From Marinomonas vulgaris (GTDB taxonomy: Bacteria; Pseudomonadota; Gammaproteobacteria; Pseudomonadales; Marinomonadaceae), in the NCBI RefSeq assembly GCF_018145875.1, contig NZ_JAGSSV010000005.1:62001-126000 (forward strand): a DNA stretch of 64,000 nucleotides. The letters run 5' to 3'. Below the pieces are notes generated by a model. That model was not told the DNA's origin. It did no database searches and saw only the letters and a list, made by a program, of their open reading frames with translations. Position numbers and translations under genes: made by a program. This document shows, in pieces, positions 1 to 7,859 of the stretch. The stretch's first letter is position 1. Each line of letters starts with the position of its first letter.

Positions 1-552
1 ATAATCGTCTTTGATTTGATTAAAGGTCTCTTCTGAGAAGCCCACCAAGTCCATTTTATTGACCGCGACCACAAGGTGCTTGATGCCTAATAAAGAGGCA
101 ATAAAACTGTGACGACGAGTTTGTGTTTGTACGCCATATCGAGCATCAATCAATATGATTGCAAGATCACAGGTGGATGCGCCTGTTGCCATGTTACGAG
201 TGTATTGTTCGTGACCTGGTGTATCCGCAATGATGAACTTGCGTTTTTCCGTTGAAAAATATCGGTACGCCACGTCAATGGTAATGCCTTGCTCGCGCTC
301 AGCTTGCAATCCATCGACCAGTAATGCCAAGTCTACTTCTTCGCCTTGCGTACCAGATTTTTTGCTGTCGCGCTTTACGGCGTCCAAGTGATCTTCATAA
401 ATCAATTTTGAATCGTGTAGTAAACGGCCAATGAGTGTACTTTTGCCATCATCTACGTTGCCACAAGTTAGAAGGCGCAGTAGATCTTTTTCTTCATGTT
501 GTTTCAAATAGCCAAGTATGTCTTGGCTGATCAATTCTGACTGGTGTGACAT
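1..552 (-). CDS. cysN: Sulfate adenylyltransferase subunit 1 (CysN), 5' part only
   Basis: This is the GTPase subunit of ATP sulfurylase, which couples GTP hydrolysis to making adenosine 5'-phosphosulfate in assimilatory sulfate reduction. The first 184 codons are present and the rest lies beyond the window edge. The translation shows the elongation-factor-like GTPase signature: G1 motif GNVDDGKS at residues 31-38, the GIT of switch I near 89-91, DTPGH at 110-114 and NKMD at 165-168. It starts 17 bases after the cysD stop, so the two are co-transcribed as a cysD-cysN operon. Whether a CysC (APS kinase) domain is fused to the C-terminus, as in Pseudomonas, cannot be seen here. Confidence 0.96.
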   Translation of the reverse strand, partial: MSHQSELISQDILGYLKQHEEKDLLRLLTCGNVDDGKSTLIGRLLHDSKLIYEDHLDAVKRDSKKSGTQGEEVDLALLVDGLQAEREQGITIDVAYRYFSTEKRKFIIADTPGHEQYTRNMATGASTCDLAIILIDARYGVQTQTRRHSFIASLLGIKHLVVAVNKMDLVGFSEETFNQIKDDY

Positions 553-569
553 TTTGTTTACTCCAAACC

Positions 570-1475
570 TTAGAAATAACCTTGCTTCTTCTTTTCTTCC
601 ATCGATCCAGAAGAATCGTGGTCAATCATTCGCCCTTGTCGCTCTGAGCTTTTTGTCAGTAGCATTTCTTGGATAATCTCTGGTAAAGACGTAGCATCGG
701 ACTCCACCGCGCCAGTCAGCGGGTAGCAACCCAAAGTACGAAAACGCACCGACTTCATCTCTGGAACTTCACCATTCAATGGCATACGTTCGTCGTCAAC
801 CATGATCAAAGTACCATCACGCTCTACAACAGGGCGTTTTGCGGAGAAATACAAGGGCACAATTGGAATGCTTTCTAGGTAAATGTATTGCCAGATATCT
901 AATTCGGTCCAATTCGACAAAGGAAAGACGCGAATGCTTTCGCCTTTGTTCACTTTGCCGTTATAGATATTCCAAAGTTCAGGACGTTGGTTTTTAGGGT
1001 CCCAACGGTGTTGTTTATCACGGAAAGAATATACCCGCTCTTTGGCTCTGGATTTTTCTTCGTCGCGACGAGCACCACCAAAGGCCGCATCAAAACCGTA
1101 TTTGTCTAAGGCTTGCTTCAGTCCCTGAGTTTTCATCACATCCGTGTGTTTAGAACTACCATGTGTAAAAGGCCCTACTCCCTGCTCAATGCCTTCTTGA
1201 TTTTGGTGAACAATCAATTCCAACCCTAATTTAGCCACCAGCTCGTCTCTAAAAGAGATCATTTCTTTAAATTTCCAACCTGTGTCCACGTGCATTAGTG
1301 GAAATGGCGGCTTGCCTGGGTAAAAAGCTTTCATTGCCAAATGCAGCATCACGGCGGAATCTTTACCGATCGAGTACAACATAACCGGATTATCAAATTC
1401 TGCCGCCACTTCACGAATAATATGAATACTTTCGGCTTCTAGCTGTTTTAAGTGAGTCAGTCTTGCCTCTGTCAT
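570..1475 (-). CDS. cysD: Sulfate adenylyltransferase subunit 2 (CysD)
   Basis: Catalytic subunit of the heterodimeric ATP sulfurylase; it adenylylates sulfate to APS in the cytoplasm together with CysN. The 301-residue protein has the usual family length. The PP-loop ATP-binding motif SIGKDS sits at residues 35-40, and the N-terminal [14 protein letters not shown] and C-terminal Arg/Lys-rich tail are typical of CysD. It is the first gene of a cysD-cysN operon reading leftwards, with cysN 17 bases downstream. No cysteine-regulon operator could be identified by eye in the 230-base AT-rich upstream gap. Confidence 0.97.
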   Translation of the reverse strand: MTEARLTHLKQLEAESIHIIREVAAEFDNPVMLYSIGKDSAVMLHLAMKAFYPGKPPFPLMHVDTGWKFKEMISFRDELVAKLGLELIVHQNQEGIEQGVGPFTHGSSKHTDVMKTQGLKQALDKYGFDAAFGGARRDEEKSRAKERVYSFRDKQHRWDPKNQRPELWNIYNGKVNKGESIRVFPLSNWTELDIWQYIYLESIPIVPLYFSAKRPVVERDGTLIMVDDERMPLNGEVPEMKSVRFRTLGCYPLTGAVESDATSLPEIIQEMLLTKSSERQGRMIDHDSSGSMEEKKKQGYF

Positions 1476-1625
1476 AATTTCCTATCTCTGTTATCTGGCT
1501 TGAACAATGAAGCCAATATAACATTCTTTAAAGTTATAAAAACAAAATTAAATAGATGTATTTAGAATAAGCATAGCAAGAATGCCTTATAACTAAAATT
1601 CATAGAAATGGCAGTTAGAATGCAA

Positions 1626-1659
1626 AAAGCCGACATAAAGCCGACATAAAGTCGGCTTT
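1626..1659 (-). terminator. Intrinsic terminator with a duplicated arm
   Basis: The arms AAAGCCGAC (1637-1645) and GTCGGCTTT (1651-1659) pair over a 5-base loop. An exact extra copy of the 11-base unit AAAGCCGACAT lies at 1626-1636, directly before the second copy at 1637-1647. Read on the minus strand, the hairpin is followed by a second 3' arm and then a short T-run, so two alternative hairpins can form. It sits downstream of the leftward gene ending at 1708 and is probably its terminator. Confidence 0.75.
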
Positions 1660-1707
1660 AGTTCAGTTTTTGTGACAGTTTAAAAAGAGAGTGAGAGCCC
1701 TAGAGGT

Positions 1708-2628
1708 TTATTCATCACTAAATTGTTGCTCTAACATAAGCTGATTAATTTGCTTGCGAAGACGAATGATCTCGCCATTCACTTGGGTTCTGAACGCATC
1801 GCTGGATTCAATCGCATCTTGATGATTTGCCAAGGTTTGCTGAATTTTAGCCGTATCTGCGTTCTTAGACTCGATCGAAGCTTTTTGCAATGAAGCGACA
1901 TCATCTTGTAAGGCATCCAGCTCTTGCAAAATTTGCTCTAAACTCAAAGCTTGCGCTTCGTTCTGACCCGTTTGAGCAGCAATTAGCGCATCCGCTGTTT
2001 CTAATTTTTTCGCCTGGGTTTCTTGTTGAACAGCGACTGCTTTAAGTGTTTCATCTAATGTCGCAACAGATGGTACTAGTTTGTTGTAACCGGCTTCTAC
2101 ATCGTTAAAGGCGTCTGCTTGAACGGCAATGCGCTTCGACTGCGTCGATAAGGTTTCCCGCATGGCAGACATTTTTTTGTCCAACGCATCAAGCGATTCG
2201 TTATTGCTAGCAATGGCTTTTCGGTTGGTATCATAAGAAACACCCCATAGCTTACGAATTTCACTGTCGTGCTTTTTCAGGGTTTCTTCTAACGTCTCAC
2301 CTTGCTTGTTAGCCGACACATCGGCCGCTAGTAGCTGGTGATCCAAGTTTTGAATTTCACTTTTCGCACCGTACAACTCATTGCGCAACTGCATATTTTG
2401 TTGCCACAGCCAATAACCTGCACCAGAGGCAGCGACAATCAGCATAATTAACAAGAAGTACACGCCAGCAAGGCTTTGCTTTTTATGCACGACCGTTGGC
2501 GCATGGGCAGGTCTTTTAGGGGTAGGAGTGGAAGGCCCTTTTTTGACTGGTGTACTGGGTCTTCTTTCGCTGACTTCATCTTGATCCAGAGTCAGGCTTG
2601 GGATCTCAACATCATCGTCTCTTCGCAT
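1708..2628 (-). CDS. Single-pass membrane protein with long coiled coil
   Basis: I do not recognise a named family. The 306 residues fall into three parts: a Pro/Lys/Arg-rich cytoplasmic-looking N-terminus (1-53, with repeated STP-type segments), one hydrophobic helix (about 54-75), and a long, mostly helical tail (about 76-300) rich in Ala, Gln, Glu, Leu and Lys, as expected for a coiled coil. The positively charged N-terminus predicts the tail to be periplasmic. It is monocistronic: cysD lies downstream after a terminator and sodB is divergent. The architecture recalls envelope or division-associated tethers, but nothing in the sequence gives a specific role. Confidence 0.8.
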   Translation of the reverse strand: MRRDDDVEIPSLTLDQDEVSERRPSTPVKKGPSTPTPKRPAHAPTVVHKKQSLAGVYFLLIMLIVAASGAGYWLWQQNMQLRNELYGAKSEIQNLDHQLLAADVSANKQGETLEETLKKHDSEIRKLWGVSYDTNRKAIASNNESLDALDKKMSAMRETLSTQSKRIAVQADAFNDVEAGYNKLVPSVATLDETLKAVAVQQETQAKKLETADALIAAQTGQNEAQALSLEQILQELDALQDDVASLQKASIESKNADTAKIQQTLANHQDAIESSDAFRTQVNGEIIRLRKQINQLMLEQQFSDE

Positions 2629-2711
2629 GGAAATCTTATATGGCCGTTATTAACAAAAATTATAGAAAATTAAACTAGAACAATCCTAAATAATATTATC
2701 TTAAGATGTTC

Positions 2712-2753
2712 GGTGCTACTATATAAGCACCATTAACTGCTTGATAACAAGCA
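2712..2753. promoter_or_regulatory. Two inverted repeats upstream of sodB
   Basis: GGTGCT (2712-2717) and AGCACC (2726-2731) form a perfect 6-base inverted repeat around the AT-rich spacer ACTATATA, which could contain a -10 element. A second pair, GCTTG/CAAGC, flanks ATAA at 2740-2753. Both lie within 75 bases of the sodB start. They may be an operator or a 5' UTR hairpin; the binding protein is unknown. Confidence 0.35.
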
Positions 2754-2785
2754 TTTTTCGTTAATAAAAAGCAAGGAGAATTGAA

Positions 2786-3370
2786 ATGGCTTTTGAATTA
2801 CCCGCTCTTCCTTATGCTAAAAACGCACTAGAGCCTCATATGTCTGTTGAGACGCTTGAATACCATCATGGCAAGCATCACAACACCTACGTTGTTAAGC
2901 TAAACGGTTTGGTTCCTGGTTCTGAATTCGAAGGCAAAACGCTTGAAGAAATCATCGCCTCTGCTCCAGCTGGCCCTGTGTTCAACAACGCAGCACAAAT
3001 CTGGAACCATACGTTTTTCTGGAACAGCTTAAGCCCTAACGGCGGCGGCGAACCAACTGGCGTACTGGCTGATGCCATCAATGCAAAATGGGGCTCTTTC
3101 GCAGACTTCCAAGCGGCTTTTGATGACAAAGCCGTTAACAACTTCGGTTCAAGCTGGACTTGGTTGGTGAAAAACGCTGACGGCTCTCTAGACATCGTTA
3201 ACACAAGCAATGCTGGTACGCCAATGACAAGTGGTCAAACGCCTGTTATCACCGTTGACCTTTGGGAACACGCTTACTACATCGACTACCGCAACGTACG
3301 CCCTGACTACTTAAAAGGTTTCTGGGCTCTTGCTAACTGGGAATTTGCTTCTGCAAACTTCGCCGCTTAA
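2786..3370 (+). CDS. sodB: Iron superoxide dismutase (SodB)
   Basis: Cytoplasmic enzyme that converts superoxide to oxygen and hydrogen peroxide. At 194 residues it has the normal length. The four metal ligands are visible as His27, His75, Asp158 and His162 (the latter two in DLWEHAYY). The active-site Gln71 in NNAAQIWNH marks the iron rather than the manganese type. The start is supported by a strong AAGGAG ribosome binding site. It is a single gene, with divergent upstream and convergent downstream neighbours, and is followed by a clean terminator. The upstream inverted repeats suggest its own regulation. Confidence 0.98.
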   Translation: MAFELPALPYAKNALEPHMSVETLEYHHGKHHNTYVVKLNGLVPGSEFEGKTLEEIIASAPAGPVFNNAAQIWNHTFFWNSLSPNGGGEPTGVLADAINAKWGSFADFQAAFDDKAVNNFGSSWTWLVKNADGSLDIVNTSNAGTPMTSGQTPVITVDLWEHAYYIDYRNVRPDYLKGFWALANWEFASANFAA

Positions 3371-3400
3371 GTAAGCGTTCGTCTTTTAAGACCAGTCACA

Positions 3401-3427
3401 AAACGCGGCCTTTGCCGCGTTTTTTTT
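3401..3427 (+). terminator. sodB intrinsic terminator
   Basis: ACGCGGC (3403-3409) pairs with GCCGCGT (3414-3420) over a CTTT loop, followed directly by a run of seven more T. It lies 30 bases after the sodB stop. Confidence 0.9.
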
Positions 3428-3450
3428 GTGAAAAAATATGGTTTATCGCT

Positions 3451-3897
3451 CTACTTTGGCGAACTCATTTCATTTTGCACAGACAACTTAGCCTGTATAA
3501 ATTCAGAGTGCGGCATAAAGAGCAGCTCGCTAATTCGACGAATCCGATGATCTTCGTGAGCATCGATATCGCCATCCGCCAGCGCTACTCGCCAAAGGGC
3601 TTTCAACAATGCTAACTTTTGCTCTAACGTCGCATTTTCGTTAACCACTTTAGTGAATTGATAAAGATCGTTAGCATGATCCACACCTGAACGCGCTTCC
3701 GCATAGATACTGTCGATATCATCGCCTAAATCGCTCACTTGATGCAAAAAGGCTTTTACTTGTTGTTCTTCTTTTTCGTCCACTTCGTGATCGGCTAACA
3801 TGACTTCCATTAGCAGAACCGTCACGGCTTTTTGGTACGATATTTTCTCACTTTCTTCAACCGGAAAACTGAACAGACGCTTTAACGCTTCTAACAT
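3451..3897 (-). CDS. TerB-like (tellurite-resistance B family) protein
   Basis: Small all-helical cytoplasmic protein of 148 residues. The central segment with LMEVMLADHEVDEKE and a second acidic repeat LADGDIDAHEDHRI matches the TerB/COG4103 pattern, in which paired acidic turns are thought to bind metal. I placed the start at the ATG at 3897 because GGAG lies 5 bases upstream; a GTG two codons earlier (3903) leaves no room for a binding site. The stop of the upstream gene (3900-3902) lies within this initiation region, so translation is probably coupled. It converges with sodB. Function of this subfamily is not established. Confidence 0.8.
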   Translation of the reverse strand: MLEALKRLFSFPVEESEKISYQKAVTVLLMEVMLADHEVDEKEEQQVKAFLHQVSDLGDDIDSIYAEARSGVDHANDLYQFTKVVNENATLEQKLALLKALWRVALADGDIDAHEDHRIRRISELLFMPHSEFIQAKLSVQNEMSSPK

Positions 3898-3899
3898 GA

Positions 3900-4361
3900 T
3901 CACTCCAAAATATAGGCTCTTAAGGCCTCAATAAGACTATTAGGAAATTGTCGATAATCAAGATAAGGACACCAGACACGCGGCAAAGACACATGCGCTA
4001 ATTGCGCTCCACCGCCATAAACCGGCTCACCATTTACAGGCAAACGGTCTTCAAATGTTTTACCGACAATAAATAAGCCGCCTTTATAATCAACGAGCTG
4101 ATCAACAGAAAATGTAATAGCGATGTTGTTAAATAAGCTGTTATCTCGATGATAGCGCCATTTCGCAGCATCCTCCGCGGTCAATTTCGCCATAATAGTA
4201 AAGATTTTACGCCAATGGTTGCCATTTAGTGCCACTAACTCAGCTACATTGGGTACTTCCAAGTAAGCCTTATTAGCATCACTCGGTAACTTAGGGGTAT
4301 TTGGCAGTAAAAATACAAATGTTGCTTGAGCTGGAGGCGCACCTAACCATAGATCGTCCAT
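3900..4361 (-). CDS. Conserved-looking protein of unknown function (153 aa)
   Basis: Not recognised with confidence. The protein is soluble, with no signal peptide or membrane helix, and rich in aromatic residues. A notable C-terminal stretch contains VWCPYLDYRQFP. Its stop codon sits inside the ribosome binding region of the downstream TerB-like gene, so the two are a translationally coupled pair and may act together. It could belong to a small gammaproteobacterial DUF family, but I cannot name it securely. Confidence 0.75.
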   Translation of the reverse strand: MDDLWLGAPPAQATFVFLLPNTPKLPSDANKAYLEVPNVAELVALNGNHWRKIFTIMAKLTAEDAAKWRYHRDNSLFNNIAITFSVDQLVDYKGGLFIVGKTFEDRLPVNGEPVYGGGAQLAHVSLPRVWCPYLDYRQFPNSLIEALRAYILE

Positions 4362-4491
4362 TGTCTCTCCTCATTAATACAACCAGATTACCTTGTGACA
4401 CTATCAATATCAGCAAATCAATCGGTAAAGATTATGGAATTGGCGCTATCCGCGACTGCAGAGCACCTTCTTTTGCGTAAATCCACAAAGA

Positions 4492-4566
4492 AAAGGTGTC
4501 TTTTGCCGCTTTAGTATTAGACACAGACGACACCTTTAAATTAGAATTCACTCATATAAATATGAG
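4492..4566 (+). promoter_or_regulatory. Inverted repeats ahead of the YeeE/YedE pair
   Basis: AAAGGTGTC (4492-4500) and GACACCTTT (4529-4537) form a 9-base inverted repeat 28 bases apart. Closer to the gene, CTCATAT (4551-4557) and ATATGAG (4560-4566) make a perfect 7-2-7 palindrome that overlaps the GAGGAG ribosome binding site of the gene starting at 4576. This could be an operator or an RNA hairpin that masks the binding site. Confidence 0.45.
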
Positions 4567-4575
4567 GAGTCAAAT

Positions 4576-4974
4576 ATGGATTCAATTTTTAACCCCCTGG
4601 TCGGTGGCCTACTCATTGGTTTAACTGCCACGGTTTACCTACTCACAATAGGTAAAGTCATCGGCATCAGCGGTATTTTATCGCAATTGCTGTTTAGCAA
4701 AGAGCGCCTCTTACCTTTCTTATTTATTGCCGGCCTGATCATCGGCGGCAGTGCTTACGGAGTTTTCACTGAGCAAACGGTGCCCTTTCCTGAAGTAAGA
4801 AGCCCTTGGTTGTTGATTATTTCCGGTTTATTAGTCGGCTACGGCACACGATTGGGTGGCGGCTGTACCAGCGGACATGGCGTTTGTGGTATTTCTCGAT
4901 TTTCCCCTCGCTCCATCATAGCCACACTCACCTTTATGGCGACGGCCATCATTACCGTCGCGATCGTCAACTAG
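4576..4974 (+). CDS. YeeE/YedE-family sulfur transport protein, first half
   Basis: Integral membrane protein of 132 residues with about four hydrophobic helices. The family hallmark is the [12 protein letters not shown] segment near residues 95-106, in which the cysteines of YeeE/YedE (DUF395, COG2391) relay sulfur compounds such as thiosulfate across the membrane. Known full-length members have two such halves; here each half is a separate gene, the next one starting 10 bases downstream. The start has a strong GAGGAG site inside a palindrome. No rhodanese or sulfurtransferase gene is adjacent, so the substrate is not shown. Confidence 0.88.
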   Translation: MDSIFNPLVGGLLIGLTATVYLLTIGKVIGISGILSQLLFSKERLLPFLFIAGLIIGGSAYGVFTEQTVPFPEVRSPWLLIISGLLVGYGTRLGGGCTSGHGVCGISRFSPRSIIATLTFMATAIITVAIVN

Positions 4975-4984
4975 GAGACATTTT

Positions 4985-5404
4985 ATGTACGCGTTCATCA
5001 CATTGGCTTCTGGCTTGGTCTTTGGTTTGGGTCTGGCATTTTCTGAAATGACCAACCCAGCAGTTGTTATTGGTTTCTTGGACATCATGGGAGATTGGAA
5101 TCCTTCTCTTATCATAGTGATGGCCAGTGCCATCGGTGTTGGGGTTATTGGTTACGCCATTAAAAATAAACGTATCAAGCCTTTAGTCGCGAGCACTTGG
5201 CAAGTACCGAACCTGCGCCATATTGATTCACAACTCATCATTGGCTCTGGCTTATTCGGTATTGGTTGGGGGCTGAGCGGCTACTGCCCAGGTCCAGGTC
5301 TTACGGCATTAACCAACAACCCAAATGAAGGACTGTACTTCATCGGTGCATTAATCGTAGGCAGTGGACTGCACTTTTTACAGAACAAAGCCACGCAAAA
5401 ATAG
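4985..5404 (+). CDS. YeeE/YedE-family sulfur transport protein, second half
   Basis: Partner of the preceding gene, 139 residues, again mostly transmembrane helices. It carries the matching second-half motif GLSGYCPGPGL near residues 97-107, with the conserved cysteine expected in the YeeE/YedE sulfur-transport pathway. The 10-base spacing and a GGAGA binding site just upstream show co-translation with the first half, and the two probably form one transporter. A terminator follows 20 bases after the stop. Thiosulfate or another reduced sulfur compound is the likely cargo by family knowledge only. Confidence 0.88.
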   Translation: MYAFITLASGLVFGLGLAFSEMTNPAVVIGFLDIMGDWNPSLIIVMASAIGVGVIGYAIKNKRIKPLVASTWQVPNLRHIDSQLIIGSGLFGIGWGLSGYCPGPGLTALTNNPNEGLYFIGALIVGSGLHFLQNKATQK

Positions 5405-5424
5405 ACCCTTGAAATCATTCAATG

Positions 5425-5451
5425 AAAGAGACTTTTTCGGTCTCTTTTTTT
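5425..5451 (+). terminator. Terminator of the YeeE/YedE pair
   Basis: AAAGAGAC (5425-5432) pairs with GTCTCTTT (5440-5447), with the T-run continuing to about 5452. Confidence 0.85.
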
Positions 5452-5473
5452 TGCCTAAAAAAGCAAAAAATAC

Positions 5474-5501
5474 TTGACCCAAAGCCCCTTGCGCCTTAAA
5501 T
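5474..5501 (+). promoter_or_regulatory. Candidate sigma-70 promoter of the ornithine decarboxylase gene
   Basis: TTGACC (5474-5479) and TTAAAT (5496-5501) are separated by 16 bases, a good match to -35/-10 spacing. Transcription from here would leave a leader of about 160 bases before the start codon at 5669. The leader contains the hairpin GGCC-TTTA-GGCC near 5563-5574. Confidence 0.5.
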
Positions 5502-5668
5502 TTCGCCCGCGTCATTGCTGAACATAATCCGCACCGCTTCAACTGCTGCGCTAGTCGCTTAAGGCCTTTAGGCCGGATAAGTAACAGCCACAAGTAGGAC
5601 GGGAGAAGGTAAAGGCGTTTACTTATTTAATCGGTTTATGTTTTGCATAATCAAGGAGCTAAAAGCCC

Positions 5669-6835
5669 ATGTCTATTGACGTTAATTCTTTTTACACCCC
5701 AGAAAGTTTCGCTCGTTTTAAAGCCTTTGCAGATACAAAAGAAACGCCTTTTGTGGTTATCGATACCAGCATTATCGACGAAGCCTACACAGAGCTGACC
5801 AAAGGCTTCCCTGTGGCGGACATTTTTTACGCTATCAAAGCCAACCCCGCACCGGAAATTTTAACCCTGCTGCGTGATCGTGGTTCAAACTTCGATGTGG
5901 CTTCTCGCTACGAGCTAGACAAGTTATTCGCTATTGGCGATGTGGCTCCAGAACGCATTAGCTACGGCAACACCATCAAAAAAGCCAAAGACGTACGTTA
6001 CTTTTATGAAAAAGGTGTGCGTATGTTCGCAACGGATTCTGAAGCGGATTTACGCAACATTGCCAAAGCCGCACCAGGCTCTCGCGTTTATGTGCGCATT
6101 TTAACGGAAGGTACAGTAACAGCAGATTGGCCATTGTCTCGTAAGTTTGGTTGCCGTCCTGACATGGCGATGGATTTGTTGGTCTTGGCAAAAGAGCTGG
6201 ACTTGATCCCTTACGGTATATCATTCCACGTAGGATCTCAGCAAAGAGACATAGGCGCTTGGGATGCGGCCATCGCTAACGTAAAAGTGATCTTTGAGCG
6301 CCTAAAAGAAGAAGACAACATTGAGTTACAGATGATTAACATGGGCGGCGGCTTCCCAGCCAACTACATCACCCGCACCAATGAGTTGTCGACCTATGCC
6401 GAAGAAATCTCGCGCTTTTTGGAAGAAGATTTTGGTACAGACCTACCACGTATTATTTTAGAGCCTGGTCGCTCTTTGATTTCTAATGCCGGTATTTTGG
6501 TGAGCGAAGTGGTGCTGATTTCTCGTAAATCACACACCGCATTAAATCGCTGGATTTTCACCGATGTGGGTAAATTTTCAGGGTTAATTGAAACCTTGGA
6601 CGAATCCATTAAGTATCCTATTCACGTTGAAAAAGGCGGCGAATTGGAAGAAGTGATTATCGCTGGCCCAACCTGTGACAGTGCCGACATCATGTATGAA
6701 AACTACAAATACGGCCTTCCATTGAATTTGGCGATTGGTGATCGTATGTACTGGCTCTCAACAGGGGCCTACACTACGACTTACAGCGCGGTAGAGTTTA
6801 ATGGCTTCCCGCCATTGGCGTCTTACTATTTGTAA
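5669..6835 (+). CDS. speC: Ornithine decarboxylase, fold type III (Pseudomonas SpeC type)
   Basis: PLP-dependent enzyme that decarboxylates ornithine to putrescine, the first step of polyamine synthesis in the cytoplasm. At 388 residues it is the short alanine-racemase-fold (eukaryote-like) type, not the roughly 720-residue E. coli type. The PLP lysine is Lys57 in YAIKANP, the phosphate-binding glycine stretch MGGGFPANY lies near residues 225-233, and the catalytic Cys is about residue 336 in GPTCDSADIM. Some close relatives also accept lysine. It stands alone, with a long leader, an AAGGAG site 11 bases before the start and its own terminator. Confidence 0.95.
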   Translation: MSIDVNSFYTPESFARFKAFADTKETPFVVIDTSIIDEAYTELTKGFPVADIFYAIKANPAPEILTLLRDRGSNFDVASRYELDKLFAIGDVAPERISYGNTIKKAKDVRYFYEKGVRMFATDSEADLRNIAKAAPGSRVYVRILTEGTVTADWPLSRKFGCRPDMAMDLLVLAKELDLIPYGISFHVGSQQRDIGAWDAAIANVKVIFERLKEEDNIELQMINMGGGFPANYITRTNELSTYAEEISRFLEEDFGTDLPRIILEPGRSLISNAGILVSEVVLISRKSHTALNRWIFTDVGKFSGLIETLDESIKYPIHVEKGGELEEVIIAGPTCDSADIMYENYKYGLPLNLAIGDRMYWLSTGAYTTTYSAVEFNGFPPLASYYL

Positions 6836-6866
6836 AAACAGCGGTTGTTCTGTTATTGAATATCAA

Positions 6867-6895
6867 GCCTCTGCGGTCATCGCAGGGGCTTTTTT
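6867..6895 (+). terminator. speC intrinsic terminator
   Basis: GCCTCTGCG (6867-6875) pairs with CGCAGGGGC (6881-6889) over a 5-base loop, with one G-T pair, followed by six T. It lies about 30 bases after the speC stop. Confidence 0.9.
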
Positions 6896-6952
6896 ATTGA
6901 AATAGCGTTGCGCCTGGGTAATCATACTGACCTATTGCAAAAAGGAACTATC

Positions 6953-7792
6953 ATGCCATTCTCTCTTAGTGAATTGACTATTTATCCCATTAAATCCATC
7001 CAGGGCATTCATCTTCAACACAGCCACGTAGACCTGGATGGCCTGCGAGGCGATCGGCGCTACATGTTGGTAAAGCCAGATGGTCAATTTATCAGTGGTC
7101 GTGAATACCCAACCTTAACACTCATTCGAGCAACTCAAACCGCAAATGGCATTTGGACCTTGTCACACCCCAAAGCCTCAGACTCTCTTACACTTGATGA
7201 AAGTCTATTCTCATGTATTTATCTGTCCGTCACCGTTTGGGACGATACCGTCGCGGGGCAAAAAACTCACAACCAAGCAGACGCCTGGTTCAGCGAGTTA
7301 CTCGATAAACCCATTCAACTGGTCTTTTTTGGTGAAGCATCACGGCGCCAAACCCATCGTCGTCCCAACGCGCCTGTTACCTTCGCTGATGGTTATCCTT
7401 TTTTACTCACCACCCAAGCGTCTTTAGACGACTTGAATAAAACCAGCAAAATGCACATTGAAATGGCGCAGTTTCGCCCAAACTTAGTGGTTCAAGGTAA
7501 TGAGGCTTTCGCTGAAGACAGCTGGAAACGTATTCGTATTGGTTCAGTCGAATTTGAGAACGTCAAACCCTGTGTTCGCTGCATTTTCACCACATTAAAT
7601 CCCGCCACTGCGGAATCCGTTGGTAAAGGGGAACCATTAAAAACGCTGGGGAAATTTCGTTTGTTGGATAACCAAGAAGGCATCACCTTTGGCATTAACA
7701 TGGTGGCCGTTACTACCGGAGAGATTCAACTTGGTGATTCAGTCGAAATATTAGAATACCAAGAAGCCGACCATTATATTGATCGCCGATAG
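6953..7792 (+). CDS. MOSC domain protein (YcbX-like, without ferredoxin domain)
   Basis: The protein has an N-terminal MOSC beta-barrel (about residues 1-120: LTIYPIKSIQG, RRYMLVKPDGQF) and a MOSC domain (about 125-275) with the cysteine motif PCVRC expected to bind the molybdenum cofactor. E. coli YcbX, which detoxifies N-hydroxylated bases, has an extra C-terminal 2Fe-2S domain; this 279-residue form ends before it, so it would need a separate electron donor. I chose the ATG at 6953, preceded by AAAGGAA; an in-frame start 15 codons earlier lacks such a site. It is flanked by terminators on both sides, so it is a single-gene unit. Confidence 0.88.
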   Translation: MPFSLSELTIYPIKSIQGIHLQHSHVDLDGLRGDRRYMLVKPDGQFISGREYPTLTLIRATQTANGIWTLSHPKASDSLTLDESLFSCIYLSVTVWDDTVAGQKTHNQADAWFSELLDKPIQLVFFGEASRRQTHRRPNAPVTFADGYPFLLTTQASLDDLNKTSKMHIEMAQFRPNLVVQGNEAFAEDSWKRIRIGSVEFENVKPCVRCIFTTLNPATAESVGKGEPLKTLGKFRLLDNQEGITFGINMVAVTTGEIQLGDSVEILEYQEADHYIDRR

Positions 7793-7800
7793 TCCACTAA

Positions 7801-7838
7801 AACGAAAAAAGGAAGCGATGAAGCTTCCTTTTTTCGTT
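7801..7838. terminator. Bidirectional terminator between the MOSC gene and ybiT
   Basis: A 16-base stem: AACGAAAAAAGGAAGC (7801-7816) pairs with its complement at 7823-7838 around the loop GATGAA. A- and T-runs within the stem give a U-tract on either strand, serving the converging MOSC gene and ybiT. Confidence 0.9.
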
Positions 7839-7859
7839 AGGCATTTAGTGAAGGAGTAA

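Noticed and set aside
5378-5593. Minus-strand reading frame of 71 codons between the YeeE pair and speC
   Set aside because: It runs through the terminator at 5425-5451 and the likely speC promoter, and has no ribosome binding site or family resemblance.
5638-5679. Short upstream reading frame overlapping the speC start
   Set aside because: No ribosome binding site; kept only as a remark under the leader finding.
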